This document shows positions 63,364 through 64,000 of a DNA stretch of 64,000 nucleotides, piece after piece. Positions within the stretch are counted from its first letter, which is position 1; every line of letters starts with the position of its first letter. A program made the position numbers and the translations under genes. This DNA comes from Loktanella sp. SALINAS62 (GTDB lineage Bacteria > Pseudomonadota > Alphaproteobacteria > Rhodobacterales > Rhodobacteraceae): contig NZ_JAAFZU010000034.1 of NCBI RefSeq assembly GCF_018263905.1, positions 81,079 to 145,078 on the forward strand, written 5' to 3'. Under the pieces are notes generated by a model that was not told the DNA's origin, ran no database searches, and saw only the letters and a list, made by a program, of their open reading frames with translations.

Positions 63364-64000
63364 ATGGCTGACAAGATCCCTGATCTGCACGCCGAGGTCC
63401 GCGCGGGGACAGGCAAGGGGGCCGCCCGCCAAGCTCGTCGCGACGGAAAAGTACCCGGAATCGTTTATGGTGGCGGCAACGACCCGCTGGCAATCAACAT
63501 CGATTTCAACAAACTGCTGACGCGCCTGCGCAAGGGCCGGTTCATGTCGACGCTGTTCAACCTGAAGGTTGAAGGCCACGACGATGTTCGCGTGATCTGC
63601 CGCGGCATTCAGCGCCATGTGGTCAAGGACCTGCCGTCGCACATCGACCTGATGCGCCTGAAGCGCACGTCGCGCGTCGACATCTTTATCCCGGTCGCTT
63701 TCGTCAACGAAGACACCTGCCCCGGCCTGAAAGCCGGCGGCGTGCTGACCGTGGTCCGGAATGAAGTCGAAATGAACGTGCTGGCGGGTGACATCCCCGA
63801 TCAGCTGGTCGTCGATCTGGCATCGGTGAGCATCGGTGACACGATCAACATTTCCGACATCACACTGCCCGAAGGGGCGACGCCGGTCATCAGCGACCGT
63901 GATTTCGTCATCGCCAATGTCACCGCGCCACGCGCGCTGACCGCTGACGACGGTGATGATGATGACACCGTTGACGCCGACGAAGTGCCGACGACCGAAA
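63364..64000 (+). CDS. rplY: 50S ribosomal protein L25/general stress protein Ctc, 3' end outside the window
   Basis: The ATG at 63364 follows TTGGAGATACC and the first 212 residues lie in the window. The N-terminal part ([32 protein letters not shown]) is the 5S rRNA-binding L25 domain, and a second beta domain (TL5/CTC) begins near residue 100 ([20 protein letters not shown]). An acidic tail begins [15 protein letters not shown]. It binds 5S rRNA in the large subunit. Confidence 0.93.
   Translation, partial: MADKIPDLHAEVRAGTGKGAARQARRDGKVPGIVYGGGNDPLAINIDFNKLLTRLRKGRFMSTLFNLKVEGHDDVRVICRGIQRHVVKDLPSHIDLMRLKRTSRVDIFIPVAFVNEDTCPGLKAGGVLTVVRNEVEMNVLAGDIPDQLVVDLASVSIGDTINISDITLPEGATPVISDRDFVIANVTAPRALTADDGDDDDTVDADEVPTTE

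Noticed and set aside
1-64000. Insertion sequences, prophage, integrons or plasmid origin
   Set aside because: No transposase, integrase, phage structural or replication-initiator genes are encoded, and no tRNA-attachment site is present.

Overview
The window is a gene-dense, GC-rich chromosomal segment of an alphaproteobacterium, most likely a marine Rhodobacteraceae (Roseobacter-clade) member. Signs are the short proline-tRNA ligase, the AI-2E/HdaA/Ppk/Ppx block, the propionyl-CoA carboxylase/methylmalonyl-CoA mutase block interleaved with family-typical DUF4174 and DUF6497 genes, GatCA, the DUF1127 protein and the Rhodobacteraceae-type GC hairpin repeats. No tRNA, rRNA operon, CRISPR array, complete insertion sequence or prophage was found. 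The one clear foreign patch is an AT-rich TIR-domain gene placed directly behind parE.

Layout. 1-5.7 kb: partial epimerase, D-2-hydroxyacid dehydrogenase, parE, the TIR gene, a relic DUF3047 copy next to an intact DUF3047 gene, and a DUF1194 protein. 5.7-10.3 kb (minus): lipoprotein cytochrome c, lolD-lolC, DUF2937 protein, proS. 10.5-16 kb (plus): AI-2E permease, hdaA, ppk, ppx. 16-18.3 kb (minus): secreted protein, TerB/J-domain protein, GNAT and VOC proteins. 18.3-26.5 kb: propionyl-CoA to succinyl-CoA genes (mutase, pccA, pccB) with small unknown genes between them. 26.7-35 kb: Bcr/CflA-type exporter, VOC protein, yebC, SLC13 permease, DMT exporter, YmdB-like phosphoesterase, a structured non-coding gap (possible 6S-type RNA), 5-FCL and mgtE.

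35-41 kb: guanine deaminase, a membrane protein carrying a long in-frame hexanucleotide repeat, CAP-domain lipoprotein, 8-oxoguanine deaminase, hisN and an XRE regulator. 41-46 kb: quinone oxidoreductase, LysR regulator, DUF1127 protein, Bax-inhibitor-1 protein, rpmG and an HWE/HisKA_2-type kinase. 46-51.6 kb: rnpB, an AmpD-like amidase, an excalibur lipoprotein, gatA-gatC, UPF0173 hydrolase, BON-LysM protein and tadA.

51.6-64 kb is a long plus-strand run: rluB, then a compact envelope/stress-like module (small membrane protein, XpaC-like, TelA, DUF2927, SPFH-GYF, cytochrome b561-like, zinc-ribbon membrane protein), then PfkB sugar kinase, dtd, an L-lactate dehydrogenase-type flavoprotein, an amylosucrase-type GH13 enzyme and the start of rplY. 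The least explained items are this module, the TIR gene that may ride on parE transcription, the hexamer repeat, the structured gap beside 5-FCL, and two genes that seem to need non-standard start codons (ATT and CTG). No gap without a gene exceeds 300 bases.
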